In this document: piece by piece, positions 5,566 to 7,117 of the stretch
How the letters are laid out: the number at the start of each line of letters is the position of its first letter
How positions within the stretch are numbered: position 1 is the first letter of the stretch
Source of the DNA: Pseudomonadota bacterium
Lineage (GTDB): Bacteria; Pseudomonadota; Alphaproteobacteria; Rhizobiales; Xanthobacteraceae
DNA: 7,117 nucleotides
Reading direction: 5' to 3'
Assembly: GCA_023405565.1 (NCBI GenBank)
Contig: JAEXXW010000668.1
Coordinates: 1-7,117 of the forward strand
Notes under the pieces: generated by a model
What the model saw: only the letters and a program-made list of their open reading frames with translations
Database searches by the model: none
What the model was told of the DNA's origin: nothing
Program-made: the position numbers and the translations under genes

Positions 5566-5569
5566 TCAG

Positions 5570-7117
5570 ATGGGAATTTCCGAGCTCTGTATTCGCCGCC
5601 CGGTCATGACGACGCTGATCACAGCGTCGTTCATCGTTTTTGGCGCCTTTGCCTACAAACTCCTGTCGGTCTCGGCGCTGCCGCGCGTTGACTTTCCGAC
5701 CATCGAGATCACCGCGACCCTGCCGGGTGCGAGCCCCGAGACCATGGCGTCCTCGATCGCATCGCCGATCGAGCGGCAGTTATCGACCATCTCCGGCATT
5801 TCCTCGATGTCGTCGACATCGACCCTCGGATCGACGCGGATCACCATCCAGTTCGACCTCAACCGCAACATCGATGCCGCCGCGCTCGATGTGCAGACGG
5901 CGCTGACCATTGCGCAACGGCGTCTGCCGGTCGAGATGACGACGCCGCCCAGCTTCCGCAAGGTCAATCCATCGGACGCCCCGATTTTGTTCATTGCCCT
6001 TCGCTCGGGCACGCTGCCGCTGTCGGCCGTCAACGAATATGCCGAGACATTGCTCGCGCAATCGATCTCGCAAATTCAGGGCGTGGCGCAGGTGCTCGTG
6101 TTCGGCGCGCAGAAATTCGCCGTGCGCGTGCAAGTGGATCCAGAAGCCGCGGCGGCGCGCGGATTGTCGCTCGACGATGTTCGCCAGGCCGTTGCCAAGG
6201 TGAACTCGTCGGTTCCGGTCGGAACGCTGGCCGGTCCGCAGCAGAATGTGACGCTTCAGGCGCCGTCGCAGCTCGACAAGGCTACCGACTACAGCAATGT
6301 CGTGGTCGCGTGGCGCAACGGCGTTCCGGTCAAGCTCAACGAAATTGCCCGCGTCTCCGACAGTGTCGAAAACAACAAGATTGCCAGCTGGTTCAACGGC
6401 GAGCGATCCATCGTTCTCGGCATCCAGCGCCAGCCGGACGCGAACACGGTCGCCGTGGTCGATGCGATCAAGAACAAGCTGCCGTCGCTGCGCGCCGGAA
6501 TCCCGGCTTCGGTCGAGATCGAACTCCTGATGGATCGATCCATTTCGGTCCGTCAGGCAGTGAGCGACGTCCAGCATCACATGATGATCGCGCTCGTTCT
6601 GGTGCTGCTCGTGATCTTCCTGTTTCTGCGCAAGCTTTCCGCGACAATCATTCCGGGCCTTGCGGTGCCGATCTCGATCGTCGGTACGTTTGCGGTCATG
6701 TATGCTCTGGACTTCTCCATCAATAATATGACGCTGCTGGCCTTGACGCTCTGTATCGGCTTCGTGGTCGACGATGCGATCGTCATGCTGGAGAACATTG
6801 TCCGCCATATCGAGGGCGGGATGCGGCCGTTCGAGGCGGCGCTGAAGGGCTCGCGCGAGATCGGCTTCACCATCGTTTCGATCACATTGTCGCTGATCGC
6901 CGTTTTTATCCCGGTCCTGTTGATGGGAGGCGTCGTCGGCCGCATCTTCCGCGAATTCGCCGTGACGATCTCGATCGCGATTGTGATTTCGGGCTTTGTC
7001 TCGCTGACGCTGACGCCGATGCTCTGCGCGCGCATGCTGAAAGGCCATGACCCACACGAGGACGAGAAGCAGCCGATCTTCATTCTTCGCTGGTTCGAGG
7101 CGATGTTCAATTCCTGG
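5570..7117 (+). CDS. RND-family (HAE1) efflux transporter, MdtB/MdtC-like, 3' end outside window
   Basis: The first 516 residues of an inner-membrane proton-driven multidrug pump that normally has about 1,030-1,050 residues. The frame is open with no stop to the last base of the window. TM1 spans about 11-31 and is followed by the periplasmic porter region with SALPRVDFPTIEI (35-47), LPGASPETMASSIASPIERQ (51-70) and FRKVNPSDAPI (129-139). TM2 (about 336-354) is followed by LRKLSATIIPGLAVPISIVG. TM4 carries GFVVDDAIVMLENI (397-410), whose Asp401-Asp402 pair is the proton-relay site equivalent to Asp407-Asp408 of AcrB. TM5 and TM6 follow (FTIVSITLSLIAVFIPVLLM; FREFAVTISIAIVISGFVSL), then LTPMLCARML. 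These motifs resemble MdtB/MdtC more than AcrB. ATG 5570 begins the typical short cytoplasmic N-terminus MGISELCIRRPV, four bases after the adaptor stop. A GGGG about nine bases upstream is a poor ribosome site, so coupling to the adaptor is likely. Confidence 0.96.
   Translation, partial: MGISELCIRRPVMTTLITASFIVFGAFAYKLLSVSALPRVDFPTIEITATLPGASPETMASSIASPIERQLSTISGISSMSSTSTLGSTRITIQFDLNRNIDAAALDVQTALTIAQRRLPVEMTTPPSFRKVNPSDAPILFIALRSGTLPLSAVNEYAETLLAQSISQIQGVAQVLVFGAQKFAVRVQVDPEAAAARGLSLDDVRQAVAKVNSSVPVGTLAGPQQNVTLQAPSQLDKATDYSNVVVAWRNGVPVKLNEIARVSDSVENNKIASWFNGERSIVLGIQRQPDANTVAVVDAIKNKLPSLRAGIPASVEIELLMDRSISVRQAVSDVQHHMMIALVLVLLVIFLFLRKLSATIIPGLAVPISIVGTFAVMYALDFSINNMTLLALTLCIGFVVDDAIVMLENIVRHIEGGMRPFEAALKGSREIGFTIVSITLSLIAVFIPVLLMGGVVGRIFREFAVTISIAIVISGFVSLTLTPMLCARMLKGHDPHEDEKQPIFILRWFEAMFNSW
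5804..5822. repeat. 19-base perfect palindrome inside the RND pump gene
   Basis: TCGATGTCG (5804-5812) and its exact inverse CGACATCGA (5814-5822) flank a single central T. The palindrome lies in the codons for a Ser/Thr-rich stretch of the first porter segment (around residues 79-85). The TCG-rich serine codons make such symmetry more likely by chance, so no function is claimed. Confidence 0.5.

Noticed and set aside
5780..7057. A 425-codon open frame on the minus strand opposite the RND pump.
   Set aside because: Its product is an Arg/Asp/His-rich low-complexity string typical of the antisense of a GC-rich gene, while the plus strand carries a clear, uninterrupted RND protein.

Overview
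The window is GC-rich, gene-dense chromosomal DNA of proteobacterial type, most likely from an alphaproteobacterium of the Hyphomicrobiales (Bradyrhizobium/Xanthobacteraceae-like). This rests on codon style, a Tat-exported Bug-type binding protein paired with a catabolic hydrolase, and the family mix. It is an inference, since no rRNA or other taxonomic marker is present. I see no tRNA, rRNA, CRISPR array, insertion sequence or phage gene. No stretch longer than about 220 bases lacks a gene.

Left part (1-2829), a probable catabolic module. On the minus strand a Bug/TctC-type periplasmic solute-binding protein (960-1961) is followed 35 bases later by a fumarylacetoacetate-hydrolase-family enzyme (73-924). 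The two look like one operon. Divergent from them on the plus strand is a GntR/FCD regulator (2128-2829, GTG start). The 166-base divergent intergenic region is dense in repeated and inverted short motifs (GGATCAC, GATTGGTTCA, ATTG-n-CAAT) that look like binding sites for this regulator. The simplest reading is that the Bug protein captures an organic acid, the hydrolase acts on it or on a downstream intermediate, and the GntR protein controls both.

Middle part (2830-4219). A near-perfect 12-bp hairpin separates the converging GntR gene from a minus-strand YCII/DGPF-domain protein (2895-3329). Upstream of that, also on the minus strand, is exodeoxyribonuclease III (3437-4219), complete and with its catalytic residues. 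The 107 bases between these two genes hold two small perfect hairpins, and the exonuclease stop codon lies in the loop of one of them.

Right part (4220-7117). Divergent from the exonuclease is an RND efflux operon on the plus strand. It encodes an MdtA-like periplasmic adaptor (4438-5565) and, four bases later, an MdtB/MdtC-like inner-membrane RND transporter (5570 to the window end). The transporter is cut off by the window after 516 codons but is intact as far as it can be read.

The gene content is conventional. The points most worth a second look are the operator-like repeats between the divergent catabolic genes, the unknown substrate of the Bug/hydrolase pair, and the small hairpins at gene boundaries. 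I found no convincing sign of a wholly new system.
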